Assembly: GCF_026013525.1 (NCBI RefSeq)
Contig: NZ_JAPDRA010000001.1
Span: 907,056 to 971,055, forward strand
DNA from: Sphingomonas canadensis
GTDB taxonomy: Bacteria > Pseudomonadota > Alphaproteobacteria > Sphingomonadales > Sphingomonadaceae
Direction: 5' to 3'
DNA: 64,000 nucleotides
The notes beneath the pieces were generated by a model. That model was not told the DNA's origin. It was given only the letters and a program-made list of their open reading frames with translations, and ran no database searches. The translations under genes and the position numbers were made by a program. This document shows, in pieces, positions 12,807 through 22,865 of the stretch. Each line of letters opens with the position of its first letter. Positions within the stretch are counted from its first letter, which is position 1.

Positions 12807-13731
12807 GCAGCCGCGCGCGCACCGGCCCCAGCACCCGCGCCGCCGCTTCGCGGATTTCGGGCGTGGCCCCGGCCTGTTTGGCCTCGCTGTCGCCCAGGAA
12901 CAGGCTGCGCGGGTCCTTGGCATTGCGCATCGAAGCCATCGCGATCGCTTCCGTCTCCTCCGCATCGGGCTCGACGCCGAAATGCGGCAGGATGCGATCG
13001 AACAGATTGTCCGCCAGGTCCGCGTAATCGACGAACAGCGCCTTGCCGTCCGCATGGCCCAGCGCCGCCTCGCAAATGCGCGCCAGCGCCTGCGCGGCAT
13101 ATTCCAGCGGCGGCAGCGCGGGGTCAGTCCCGCCGGTGAACGCGGGCGGCAGCGCGCCGCGCTGCGTCTGCATCCCCGCGCGGCGTGCGTGCGATACCAG
13201 CACCTCGACCGGATCGCGGTGGATGAAGATCCACGGCACCTCCGGAAAGGCGCGGCGGAACAGCGGCAACGCGAAGGCATGCCAGCTATCGGCCTTGACG
13301 AAGGCATGCGCCGCACCCGCCCGGTTGCGGGTCAGCGCCAGCACGATCGCGCGCAGCGCGGCGGCGTGGCGATCGGGGTCCATCCCCTGCAACTGCACCA
13401 CCGCGTCCAGCGGCTCCGCCTCGCAGATCGCGATGTGGCGCGGGGACGCCGCCAGCATCTGCGAAACCAGCGTCGATCCGCAGCGCGACATGTGGAAGGT
13501 GAAGCCCGAAGGCACGATTCCGTCCGCAGGCGGCGCATCGATCAGCGCGTCCAGCGTGGTAACGGGGCGCTGCCCCTGGTTGGCCGGACGTCCCTCGGCC
13601 TTGCGCAGCGATTCGCCGAAGAAGGGCTCAGTCAGCGGCGCATCGCCGAACTCGCACCATTCGATCATCGGCACGGGGCCGGGGATGAGCGCGCTCGGCA
13701 GCCAGCCTGCCGGGGGGATGGGATCGGGCAT
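12793..13731 (-). CDS. Sulfotransferase-family protein
   Basis: About 312 residues starting MPDPIPPAGWLPSALIPGP. The PAPS 5'-phosphosulfate loop is GFTFHMSRCGSTLVS (about 76-90), with a later VPWIFIHRDPVEVLVSHARR block corresponding to the 3'-phosphate binding region. The acceptor is unknown. It converges with and overlaps the end of manC by 14 bases. It is divergent, with a 63-base gap, from an aspartyl/asparaginyl hydroxylase gene, so the two may act on the same target (inference). Confidence 0.85.
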   Translation of the reverse strand: MPDPIPPAGWLPSALIPGPVPMIEWCEFGDAPLTEPFFGESLRKAEGRPANQGQRPVTTLDALIDAPPADGIVPSGFTFHMSRCGSTLVSQMLAASPRHIAICEAEPLDAVVQLQGMDPDRHAAALRAIVLALTRNRAGAAHAFVKADSWHAFALPLFRRAFPEVPWIFIHRDPVEVLVSHARRAGMQTQRGALPPAFTGGTDPALPPLEYAAQALARICEAALGHADGKALFVDYADLADNLFDRILPHFGVEPDAEETEAIAMASMRNAKDPRSLFLGDSEAKQAGATPEIREAAARVLGPVRARLLSAS

Positions 13732-13794
13732 CCGCCATGGATCGCCCGCCCGCGCCCGCGTTGCAATCCCCGGCCGCTGCGATAGGCTGGCGCG

Positions 13795-14394
13795 ATGGCG
13801 ATTACGGCGGCAGATGTGGGCACCCTTCCCGATCGCATCCTGCTGCCCTTCGAATTCGATCCGGCGCGGCTGGAGGCCGATCTGGCGGCGCTGGGCGGGG
13901 AGGAATGGACGCTCCATTTCGTGCCCCAGAATTTCGACGGCGAATGGAGCGCGATGCCGCTGCGCGCGCCCGCCGATGCCGATCATCCGATCCAGATGAT
14001 CTATTCGCGCCCCGACGCACGCGATTTCGTGGATACCGCGCTGCTCGATCGTGCGCCCTATCTGCGCGAGGTGATCGGCAGCTTCCAATGCCCCGTGCGC
14101 TGCGTGCGGCTGATGCGGCTGGCGCCCGGATCGGTGATCAAGGAACATCGCGACGCCGATCTTTCGCCCGAACAGGGCTGGGCCCGCATCCATGTGCCGA
14201 TCGTGACGAACGAGGACGTGACTTTCTTCCTCAATCGCGTGCCCTTGTGGATGGGGCCGGGCGAGGTCTGGTACCTGCGCCTTTCCGATCCGCACCGTGT
14301 GGAGAACCGGGGCGCCACCACCCGCGTCCACCTGGTTCTGGATGTCGAGGTGAACGGCTGGCTGGTGGACGAGCTGGAGGCGGGGCTCGACTGA
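13795..14394 (+). CDS. Aspartyl/asparaginyl beta-hydroxylase domain protein
   Basis: Iron/2-oxoglutarate dioxygenase of 199 residues. The facial triad is visible: His118 and Asp120 in IKEHRDADL, and His167 in LSDPHRVENRG, followed by the 2-oxoglutarate-binding Arg in TTRVHLVLD. The family hydroxylates Asp or Asn residues, or amino acids. There is no signal peptide, so it acts in the cytoplasm. It is followed after two bases by the HNH gene. Confidence 0.88.
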   Translation: MAITAADVGTLPDRILLPFEFDPARLEADLAALGGEEWTLHFVPQNFDGEWSAMPLRAPADADHPIQMIYSRPDARDFVDTALLDRAPYLREVIGSFQCPVRCVRLMRLAPGSVIKEHRDADLSPEQGWARIHVPIVTNEDVTFFLNRVPLWMGPGEVWYLRLSDPHRVENRGATTRVHLVLDVEVNGWLVDELEAGLD

Positions 14395-14396
14395 CC

Positions 14397-14726
14397 ATGG
14401 GGCGCGTGCGGCGCAAGCTGGCGATGGCCGCGGCCGTGCCCGCGCCGCCACCCGCCGATACGCCCTGCGCACTGTGCCGCCGTCCGCTGGGCCGCCGCAC
14501 CGAATGGCACCATCTGGTGCCGAAGAGCGAGGGCGGGCGCGACACCGTGCCGCTCCACCCGATCTGCCACCGCGCGATCCACGCCGGCGCCACCAATGCG
14601 GAGCTGGCGCGCGATTATCCGACGCTCGATGCGCTGCGCATGCGGGAGGATATCGTGCGCTTCCTCGCCTGGGTGGCGGGCAAGCACGCCAATTTCCACG
14701 CGCCGACGCGGCGGGGCAGGGGATAG
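14397..14726 (+). CDS. Small HNH-type protein
   Basis: 109 residues. Zinc-binding CALC (Cys24, Cys27) and later CHRAIH (Cys57, His62) flank an EWHHLVPKSEGG core with two catalytic-type His residues (38-39), followed by the H of LHPICHR. This is the beta-beta-alpha metal HNH fold. Whether it cleaves DNA is not shown; such stand-alone HNH proteins are common and mostly uncharacterised. The start lies two bases after the hydroxylase stop codon. Confidence 0.8.
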   Translation: MGRVRRKLAMAAAVPAPPPADTPCALCRRPLGRRTEWHHLVPKSEGGRDTVPLHPICHRAIHAGATNAELARDYPTLDALRMREDIVRFLAWVAGKHANFHAPTRRGRG

Positions 14727-14753
14727 CGTCCCGGCCCCGCCGCCAGCGGCGGT

Positions 14754-16631
14754 TCAGGCCATCAGCTTCTCGGCCTGGTCCAGCGTATCCTTCAGGTTCG
14801 CGACAAGGGCCTGGTAGGGCGCGGCGCTCGCCATATCGAGGCCCGCGCGCTTCAGCACCTCGGCCGGATAGTCCGATCCGCCGGCCTTCAGCACCGACAG
14901 GTAATTCTCGCGCTCCTTGGCCCCGCCCTTCAGGATCGCCCGCGCGAAATAGCCCGCCGCGGCGATGCAGGTGGCATATTGATACACGTAGAAGCTGTTG
15001 TAAAAATGGGGGATATACGCCCATTCGTTGGCATAGACCGGGTTCATCTCCATGCCCGGGCCGTGATAGCGCTTGAGCAGATCGAGATAGACGGCGGTGA
15101 ATTTCTTGCCCGACAGGCCCTCGCCCGCCTCGGCCATGTCGTGGACCTTCAGCTCGAACTCGGCGAACATCGTCTGGCGGAAGAAGGTGCCGCGATAATT
15201 CTCCATCTGCTGGCCGAGGTAGAAGAGCTTCTCCTCCTTGGTCTTCGCCTGCTTCAGCATGTGCGCGACCAGCAGTTCCTCGTTCAGCGTCGAGGCGATC
15301 TCCGCCAGGAAGATCGAATAGCCGGCCTTGTCATAGGGCTGGGCCGACTGGGCGAGCAGCGAATGGAGCGCATGCCCCCATTCGTGCGCATAGGTGCTGA
15401 GCCCGTCGTACTTCTCCGACAGGTTGAGCAGCAGGAAGGGATGCACGTCATATGCGCCCGGCTGCATGTACGCGCCCGGCCGCTTGCCCTTGCGCGGCCA
15501 GGGGTCCATCCACTTCGCCGCCGTCGCCTTGGCGATGCGCTCGCCATAGTCCTTGCCCAGCGGCTTCACCGCCTCCAGCGTCACCGCGCGCATCTGATCG
15601 AGCGTGAACTTGCGATCGAGCTGCACCAGCGGCGGATAGATGTCGTAATAGTGCAGGTCCTGCAGCCCCAGCATCTTCTGCCGGAACGCGAAATAGCGGT
15701 GGAGCTGGGGCAGGCCGTTGTTCGCCTCCGCCACCAGCGTGCGGTACACCGCTTCGGGGATGTTGTTGCCCGAAAGCGCGGCGGAGAGCGCGGTCGGGTA
15801 TTTGCGCGCCTTGGCGTAGAAGATGTTGCCGCGGATCTTCGCCTCATAGGTCGCGCCGAACGAATTCTGGAACTGGCCGTGCGCGGTCCAGAAGCTGTCG
15901 AACACGGTCTTGCGGTCGGCGCGGTTCGCGGCGTCGCGGTTGAGCGTATAGCCCTGGCTGTCCAGCCGCACCTCGGCGCCGGTCGAAAGCTTCACGGTGG
16001 GCCAGGGGATGTCGGACGAGCGGAGCTGGCCCGCGATCTGCCCCGGCGCGGCCAGCGGCGATCCCGCGCTGGCCAGCAGCGCCTCACCCTCCGCCGACAG
16101 CGTGTGATCGGCCTGGCGCACGGTGTCGCGCAGCGTGAAGTCGAAACGCTTCTGCAGCACGTCGCTCTGCGCGATGAACCCCTCGATCTTCTCCTTGCCC
16201 AGCGCGATCAGCTCGGGCGAGGTCCAGGCGGTGGCCTCGCCATAGGCGGTGAACAGGTCGCGCGCCTGCGCCAGCCGTTCCTGGTTGGCGGCGTCGGCGA
16301 CATTCTCGTCGCCCTTCAGGCTGGCGTAGACGAAGATGCGCGCGATCGTGCGGCCCAGGTCTGACTGGGCGGTCATCGCCCCGGCCAGCGTCGCCGCGCT
16401 CTCGCCCAGCTTGCCCTGGGCGTCCTTCAGCCCGGGCACCGCGGCCAGCGCCGTCTTGCGCGCCGCATCCCATGCCGCCCAGTCCGGATATATCTCGGTC
16501 AGGTCCCACATCGGCCCGTCGGCAGCGGCGGCATCCTGCGCCCAGGCGGGCAGCGCGGCGGAGGCGGTGGCGATCGCGGCGGTGGTAAGCGCGGCGGCGG
16601 TCAGCGCTTCGCGGCGGGTCATTTCGGTCAT
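14754..16631 (-). CDS. pepF: M3-family metallopeptidase (oligoendopeptidase F-like), exported
   Basis: 625 residues with the gluzincin site HEWGH (in STYAHEWGHALHSLLAQ) and a downstream Glu (IASTLNEELLV). Unlike classical cytoplasmic PepF, it starts with MTEMTRREALTAAALTTAAIATASAALPAWAQDA. This is a clear export signal with a twin Arg in a Tat-like position (TRREALT lacks the usual Phe), predicting a periplasmic oligopeptidase. A second ATG at 16622 (MTRREAL) is an alternative start. The body WDLTEIYPDWAAWD..., FYAKARKYPTALSAAL and YHGPGMEMNP fits oligoendopeptidase F. Confidence 0.9.
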   Translation of the reverse strand: MTEMTRREALTAAALTTAAIATASAALPAWAQDAAAADGPMWDLTEIYPDWAAWDAARKTALAAVPGLKDAQGKLGESAATLAGAMTAQSDLGRTIARIFVYASLKGDENVADAANQERLAQARDLFTAYGEATAWTSPELIALGKEKIEGFIAQSDVLQKRFDFTLRDTVRQADHTLSAEGEALLASAGSPLAAPGQIAGQLRSSDIPWPTVKLSTGAEVRLDSQGYTLNRDAANRADRKTVFDSFWTAHGQFQNSFGATYEAKIRGNIFYAKARKYPTALSAALSGNNIPEAVYRTLVAEANNGLPQLHRYFAFRQKMLGLQDLHYYDIYPPLVQLDRKFTLDQMRAVTLEAVKPLGKDYGERIAKATAAKWMDPWPRKGKRPGAYMQPGAYDVHPFLLLNLSEKYDGLSTYAHEWGHALHSLLAQSAQPYDKAGYSIFLAEIASTLNEELLVAHMLKQAKTKEEKLFYLGQQMENYRGTFFRQTMFAEFELKVHDMAEAGEGLSGKKFTAVYLDLLKRYHGPGMEMNPVYANEWAYIPHFYNSFYVYQYATCIAAAGYFARAILKGGAKERENYLSVLKAGGSDYPAEVLKRAGLDMASAAPYQALVANLKDTLDQAEKLMA

Positions 16632-16818
16632 GTGGCTGTGCTTCCCGGGAAAATCGTGATGCCGCCAATCTGGCGCGATCCGCGGCGCAAGGGAAGTGCT
16701 TTATTGTGCTAGGGCGGTGACACGCGAGGCGCTTCCCACCCGCCGCCGCTGGCCGCGTGCGTCATGCCGCCATTGCTGCTATCCCCTGCCGATCCGGACA
16801 ATGCGCGGGAGAGCGGGG

Positions 16819-17973
16819 ATGCGAAGGACGCTGGGGCTGGTGGCGGTGCTCATGCTCGCTGCGTGCGGGCCGCAGCCCGAACCGGCCAAGACACCCGCGG
16901 AGATCGGCGCCGCCGTGGCGGTGGACCCCGCCGCCACGATCGCCACCCCGCCCGCGCCGCCGACCGAGGCGAAGCTGCAGACCCCGGTCTTCGCCAACGA
17001 CCGGCTGGCGACCGGGCCGGACGGCGCGATCCGCGTGCGCTTCACCGATGCGACGATGTTCAGCATGGGCGCCAATTCGGCGGTGACGATCGACAGCTAT
17101 GTCTATGATCCCCAGCGCAGCGCCAGCAGCATGTCGCTCAATTTCGGCAAGGGCGCGTTCCGCTTCGTTTCGGGCGTGGCGCTGCATCGCGACGCGGGGC
17201 AGGTGCCGGTGAAGACCCCAGTGGCGACGATCGGCGTGCGCGGAACCGCATTCAACGGCGTGATCGGGCCGGAAGCGGAGACGATCTGGGCCGCGATCGA
17301 TCCCAACTACAAGCCCGATGGCGGGCCGGTGGACCAGGCGACGCTGATCCTGCTGGGCCAGGGCGCGATCGACGTCAACGGATCGGGCGTGGTGACCGTG
17401 CTGGACGCGCCGGGACAGGTGCTGTTCTTCCGCCGTCCGGGCGCCGAGCCGCTGGGTCCGATCCTGGTCACGCCGTGGCGGCGCGGGCAGATCGAGGCGC
17501 TGGGATCGCCGCCCAGCCTGGGATCGGAGGAAGGGCCGCCGCCGGCGCCTTCGCCCGCGCCATCGGGCGGGCCGCCGCCAACCGCGCCGCCCGCGGCCAC
17601 GCCCAGTCCGTCGCCTAGCGCCAGTGCGACGCCGGCGCCCTCGCCCAGCCCCACGCCGTCCGCTTCGCCGACCCGGCGCCCGCCCTGGACGCGGCCGAGC
17701 CCGGTGACCAGCCCAACCCCGCGCCCGACGGCCCGGCCGACGGCGAAGCCCACGTCGCGCCCCACGCCCACGCCGCGTGTCACGCCGTCACCGCGGCCCA
17801 CGACCCGGGTGACGCCACGGCCGACGCCGAAGCCGACAGCCTCGCCCCGTCCGACGCCGCGGCCCACGTTGCGCGCGCCCGTCACCCGCGTCACGCCCCG
17901 GCCCAGCCCCACGCCCACGCGCCTGCGCGCCACTCCGCGCCCGACGCCCAAGCCGACGCGCCCGATCGGGTAG
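16819..17973 (+). CDS. FecR-domain lipoprotein with long Pro/Thr/Arg-rich tail
   Basis: 384 residues. MRRTLGLVAVLMLAACGP is a lipoprotein signal (lipobox LAAC, Cys16). Residues ~50-180 form a FecR-type domain (DRLATGPDGAIRVRFTDATMFSMGANS, VKTPVATIGVRGTAFNG). From ~230 the protein is low-complexity: first acidic/Pro/Ser/Ala (PPPAPSPAPSGG), then from ~282 a strongly basic array of P-T-P-R-P-T type units to the last residue. The domain is shared with FecR anti-sigma regulators, but there is no sigma factor gene nearby and the protein is a surface-type lipoprotein. The basic tail could bind peptidoglycan or polysaccharide (inference). Confidence 0.8.
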   Translation: MRRTLGLVAVLMLAACGPQPEPAKTPAEIGAAVAVDPAATIATPPAPPTEAKLQTPVFANDRLATGPDGAIRVRFTDATMFSMGANSAVTIDSYVYDPQRSASSMSLNFGKGAFRFVSGVALHRDAGQVPVKTPVATIGVRGTAFNGVIGPEAETIWAAIDPNYKPDGGPVDQATLILLGQGAIDVNGSGVVTVLDAPGQVLFFRRPGAEPLGPILVTPWRRGQIEALGSPPSLGSEEGPPPAPSPAPSGGPPPTAPPAATPSPSPSASATPAPSPSPTPSASPTRRPPWTRPSPVTSPTPRPTARPTAKPTSRPTPTPRVTPSPRPTTRVTPRPTPKPTASPRPTPRPTLRAPVTRVTPRPSPTPTRLRATPRPTPKPTRPIG

Positions 17974-17997
17974 GGTAGGCGCCGGGATCCATTGTCG

Positions 17998-18047
17998 GCC
18001 TCCGCCAGGGGGAGTTGGCGGTCGCAGGCTACCGGGAGGGGGAGGAT
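17998..18047 (-). repeat. Intergenic C/G-rich repeat (copy 2, inverted)
   Basis: Read on the minus strand this stretch begins ATCCTCCCCCT, continues with AGCCTGCG, and ends CTGGCGG. It lines up with 3341-3393 with only a few changes, but lacks the left outer arm of copy 1. It lies in the gap between the FecR lipoprotein and groEL. Confidence 0.65.
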
Positions 18048-18086
18048 GGGGTGCGGCGTCTGAGCCGCCCAGCCTTCCGCGCATAG

Positions 18087-18117
18087 CAAAAGGGCCGGGG
18101 ATCGCTCCCCGGCCCTT
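18087..18117 (-). terminator. Rho-independent terminator of groESL
   Basis: Stem AAGGGCCGGGG / CCCCGGCCCTT (11 bp, six-base loop). On the minus strand it is followed directly by TTTTGC. It begins 26 bases past the groEL stop codon. Confidence 0.88.
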
Positions 18118-18142
18118 CGCATTTCCGAGCGAACGGAAGGAC

Positions 18143-19795
<1,653 letters not shown>

Positions 19796-19837
19796 TCAAT
19801 TGCTGTGTGGTTGGAAGGTGAATGTCCCGGGTGCGGC

Positions 19838-20125
19838 TCAGCCGACGATGCCCAGGATGTCGCTTTCCTTCATGATCAGCAGGTCTTCGCCGTTCAGCTT
19901 GACCTCGGTGCCCGACCACTTGCCGAACAGGATGCGGTCGCCGGCCTTTACGTCCAGCGGGGTCACCTTGCCGGTCTCGTCCTTGGCGCCGGCACCGGCG
20001 GCGACGACCTCGCCCTCCTGCGGCTTTTCCTTGGCGGAATCGGGGATGATGATGCCGCCGGCCGTCTTCTCCTCGGCCTCGACGCGGCGCACGAGCACGC
20101 GATCGTGCAGCGGGCGGAAGTTCAT
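19838..20125 (-). CDS. groES: Co-chaperonin GroES
   Basis: 95 residues: [38 protein letters not shown]... with the mobile loop ([12 protein letters not shown]) that docks on GroEL and the roof-loop region. A TGGAGGGA ribosome binding site lies eight bases before the ATG. First gene of the groESL operon. Confidence 0.98.
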   Translation of the reverse strand: MNFRPLHDRVLVRRVEAEEKTAGGIIIPDSAKEKPQEGEVVAAGAGAKDETGKVTPLDVKAGDRILFGKWSGTEVKLNGEDLLIMKESDILGIVG

Positions 20126-20157
20126 TGCGCTGTTCCCTCCAGTTGGATTGCTCTAGC

Positions 20158-20184
20158 TTAGCACTCAGCGCAGGCGAGTGCTAA
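20158..20184 (-). promoter_or_regulatory. CIRCE operator (HrcA binding site)
   Basis: TTAGCACTC - nine bases - GAGTGCTAA, an exact match to the CIRCE consensus. It is placed just after the predicted transcription start of groESL, so HrcA would repress groESL in the absence of heat stress. hrcA itself is not in this window. Confidence 0.97.
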
Positions 20185-20192
20185 CGAGCGGG

Positions 20193-20221
20193 GATATGCG
20201 TATGCGGTCCGCCGCCGTCAA
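20193..20221 (-). promoter_or_regulatory. groESL promoter
   Basis: On the minus strand, TTGACG (20221-20216), 17 bases, CATATC (20198-20193), with the expected start about seven bases further, right at the edge of the CIRCE element. It could be read by the housekeeping or the heat-shock sigma factor. Confidence 0.6.
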
Positions 20222-20289
20222 CCGCGCCGGGCCACAAAAATCTTCGTGCCGCCGCATGCCCGGGGGGACGCGCCCAGGAACGGGACGCT

Positions 20290-20311
20290 CTGTATTGTTG
20301 CAATAATACAG
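20290..20311. promoter_or_regulatory. 22-bp dyad operator candidate before sppA
   Basis: Two 11-base halves meet without a spacer: CTGTATTGTTG and CAATAATACAG, symmetric at 20 of 22 positions. AATAAT within the right half is a good -10 candidate. The reverse complement agrees at 18 of 22 positions with 30942-30963, which overlaps the start of a GntR/YtrA-type regulator gene, making that protein the likely binder. Confidence 0.6.
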
Positions 20312-20381
20312 TCGGTTTACTCGCGCCCGCGGTTCCGGTAGCTATCGGCGCGGGGCAATCGCAATCTCTGGGAGCGCGAAC

Positions 20382-22280
20382 GTGAATCTCGTCCGTGGTG
20401 CATGGAAGATACTCGTGGCGATCAAGGACGGGCTCGTCCTTATCTTCATGCTGCTGTTCTTCGGGCTTTTGTTCGCGGCGCTTTCGGCGCGGCCCAACGC
20501 GGCATCGGTGGGCACGGGCGCGCTGATCGTCTCGCTCGACGGCGCGCTGGTGGAACAGCCGCGCGAGGCCGATCCCCTCGCAGGGCTGAACGGCGGCGAG
20601 GTGATGCGCGAGCAGCGGTTGCGCGACGTGGTGCGCGCGATCGACGCGGCCAAGGACGATGATCGTGTCAAGGCGGTGGTGCTCGATCTCGATCGCTTCG
20701 CCGGCGGCTATCCGGCCGCGGTGGGCGAGGTGGCGGCGGCGGTCGGCCGCGTGCGCGCATCGGGCAAGCAGGTGCTGGCCTATGCGACCGCTTACACCGA
20801 CGACAGCTATCAGATCGCGGCCAACGCCAGCGAGGTCTGGGTGCATCCGATGGGTGGCGCGCTGTTCGCCGGCCCGGGCGGATCGCGGCTCTATTACAAG
20901 GGATTGGCCGACAAGCTGTCGGTCAACATCCATGTCTACAAGGTCGGCAAGTTCAAGTCGGCGGTCGAGCCGCAGACGCGCGCCGATATGTCGCCCGAGG
21001 CGCGCGAGGCCAACCAGGCGCTCTATTCCGCGATGTTCGATCAGTGGAAGGAAGCGATCGCCAAAGCGCGGCCCAAGGCGAAGATCGCCGAATATCTGAC
21101 CGCGCCGGACGCGGTGGTGACCGGCGCGCAGGGCGACCTGGCCGCCGCCAACCTGGCCACCGGGCTGGTCGACAAGACGGGCGACCGGCTGGCGTTCGGC
21201 AAGCGCGTGGCCGAACTGGCCGGTGCGCGCAACGGCGCGCCCGCGGGCACGTTCAAGGCGATCAAGTGGAACGACTGGGTGGCGTCCAATCCCGCCCCGG
21301 AGGGCGGCGACGCGATCGGCGTGATCACCGTGGCGGGCGAGATCGTGGACGGCCAGGCCGGCCCCGGTACAGCGGGCGGCGACACGATCGCCAAGCTGGT
21401 GCTCGACGGGTTGGCCAACAAGAGCCTGAAGGCGCTGGTGGTGCGCGTCGATTCGCCGGGCGGCTCGGCGCTCGCCTCCGAACGCATCCGCCAGGCGATC
21501 CTCACCGCCAAGGCGCAGGGCCTGCCGGTGGTGGTATCGATGGGCAGCCTGGCGGCCAGCGGCGGATATTGGGTGTCCACCGCGGGCGACACGATCTTCG
21601 CCGATCCGGGGACGATCACCGGATCGATCGGCATCTTCGGCGTGATCCCCAGCTTCGAAAAGTCGCTGGCCGAGATCGGCGTCACCACCGATGGCGTGCG
21701 CACCACGCCGCTGTCGGGCCAGCCCGACGTGATGGGCGGCATCAATGCGGAGACCGACCGTATCCTGCAGGCGATGATCGAGCAGGGGTACAAGCGGTTC
21801 ATCGGGCTGGTCGCGGGCGCGCGCAAGCTGACGCCCGAGCGCGTGGATGAGATCGGCCAGGGCCGCGTCTGGATCGGCGGGGTGGCGCATCAGCTCAAGC
21901 TGGTCGATCGCTTCGGCGGGCTGAACGACGCGATCGCCGAGGCCGCGCGCCGCGCCAAGCTGGATCCCGCCAAGGTCCATCCGGTGTTCCTGGAGAAAGA
22001 GGAATCGGGCTGGATGAAGCTGATCTCCGATCTCACCTCGGGCGGGGGCGAGGACGAGCATGACTGGGTCGATACGCCGGCCGGGCCGGATGCCTATGCC
22101 CGCATCGCAGGCGAGCGCCGCTTGGTGCTGGCCCAGGCGCTGGGCGATGCGCGGCGGCTGGTGATGGGCAGCGGCAGCGTGCAGGCGCGTTGCCTGGAAT
22201 GCGCGGGCTTCGGCCCGGCGACCCCGGCGCGCGAGGACCGCAGCCTGCTCGATCTGGTGCTGGCGCGGCTGTTCGGATGA
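20382..22280 (+). CDS. sppA: Signal peptide peptidase SppA, 67-kDa type
   Basis: 632-residue membrane-anchored serine protease that degrades cleaved signal peptides. A single N-terminal membrane segment (about 15-35, DGLVLIFMLLFFGLLFAAL) is followed by two tandem SppA/S49 domains. The general-base Lys is K192 in VGKFKSAVEPQ and the nucleophile Ser is S393 in SLAASGGYWVS, the Ser/Lys dyad of the long-form enzyme. The 5' region carries a dyad shared with the GntR regulator of the signal peptidase operon. The stop overlaps the start of the acetyltransferase gene (ATGA). Confidence 0.95.
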   Translation: MNLVRGAWKILVAIKDGLVLIFMLLFFGLLFAALSARPNAASVGTGALIVSLDGALVEQPREADPLAGLNGGEVMREQRLRDVVRAIDAAKDDDRVKAVVLDLDRFAGGYPAAVGEVAAAVGRVRASGKQVLAYATAYTDDSYQIAANASEVWVHPMGGALFAGPGGSRLYYKGLADKLSVNIHVYKVGKFKSAVEPQTRADMSPEAREANQALYSAMFDQWKEAIAKARPKAKIAEYLTAPDAVVTGAQGDLAAANLATGLVDKTGDRLAFGKRVAELAGARNGAPAGTFKAIKWNDWVASNPAPEGGDAIGVITVAGEIVDGQAGPGTAGGDTIAKLVLDGLANKSLKALVVRVDSPGGSALASERIRQAILTAKAQGLPVVVSMGSLAASGGYWVSTAGDTIFADPGTITGSIGIFGVIPSFEKSLAEIGVTTDGVRTTPLSGQPDVMGGINAETDRILQAMIEQGYKRFIGLVAGARKLTPERVDEIGQGRVWIGGVAHQLKLVDRFGGLNDAIAEAARRAKLDPAKVHPVFLEKEESGWMKLISDLTSGGGEDEHDWVDTPAGPDAYARIAGERRLVLAQALGDARRLVMGSGSVQARCLECAGFGPATPAREDRSLLDLVLARLFG

Positions 22281-22849
22281 TCGGCATCCGCGCCGCGCGG
22301 CCGGAGGATGCGGCCGCGATCGCCGCCATCTATGCCCCGCACGTGCTGACCGGCACGGCGACGTTCGAGATCGATCCGCCCGACGCGCGGGCGATGCGCG
22401 CGCGGATGACGGGCAGCGACGGCCTGTATCCCTGGATCGTCGCGACCAGCGGGCCGGAGGGCGTTCCCGGATCGGGCGGCGTGATCGGCTATGCCTATGC
22501 CACCCGCTTCCGCGAGCGGCCGGCCTATCGCTATGTCGTCGAAACCTCGATCTATGTCGCGGACGTGTCGCAGCGGCAGGGGGCGGGGCGGCTGCTGTAC
22601 GAGGCGCTGATCGATACGCTGCGCGCCCAGGGGTTCGTCCACGCCATCGGCGCGCTGGCGCTGCCCAACGAGGCATCGATCGCGCTGCACGAGGCGGTCG
22701 GCTTCCGCCGCACCGGCGTCTATCGCGAGGTGGGGTACAAGCACGGCCGCTGGATAGACGTGGGCCTGTGGCAGTGCGAGCTGAACGAGCCGGCCGTGCC
22801 CCCGGTGGAGCCCCGGCCCTTCGCCGAGGTGGGCGTGGTCCGCGATTGA
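22277..22849 (+). CDS. GNAT-family N-acetyltransferase (phosphinothricin acetyltransferase-like)
   Basis: 190 residues, MIGIRAARPEDAAAIAAIYAPHVLTGTATFEIDPP... This N-terminus and YRYVVETSIYVADVSQRQGAGRLLYEALID (acetyl-CoA binding motif A, Q-x-x-G-A/G) followed by NEASIALHEAVGFRRTGVYREVGYKHGRWIDV are typical of the PAT/Bar-like subgroup. The acceptor is likely an amino acid or analogue, not defined. The ATG overlaps the sppA stop codon, so it is co-translated with sppA. Confidence 0.9.
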   Translation: MIGIRAARPEDAAAIAAIYAPHVLTGTATFEIDPPDARAMRARMTGSDGLYPWIVATSGPEGVPGSGGVIGYAYATRFRERPAYRYVVETSIYVADVSQRQGAGRLLYEALIDTLRAQGFVHAIGALALPNEASIALHEAVGFRRTGVYREVGYKHGRWIDVGLWQCELNEPAVPPVEPRPFAEVGVVRD

Positions 22850-22865
22850 GCGGGCAGGCCTGCGG

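Noticed and set aside
13732..15024. Long N-terminal extension of the sulfotransferase
   Set aside because: The extra 430 codons are antisense to the hydroxylase and HNH genes and show no coherent protein; ATG 13731 gives a normal family length.
20222..20289. tRNA or riboswitch upstream of sppA
   Set aside because: No cloverleaf or known aptamer pattern; only the dyad at 20290-20311 stands out.
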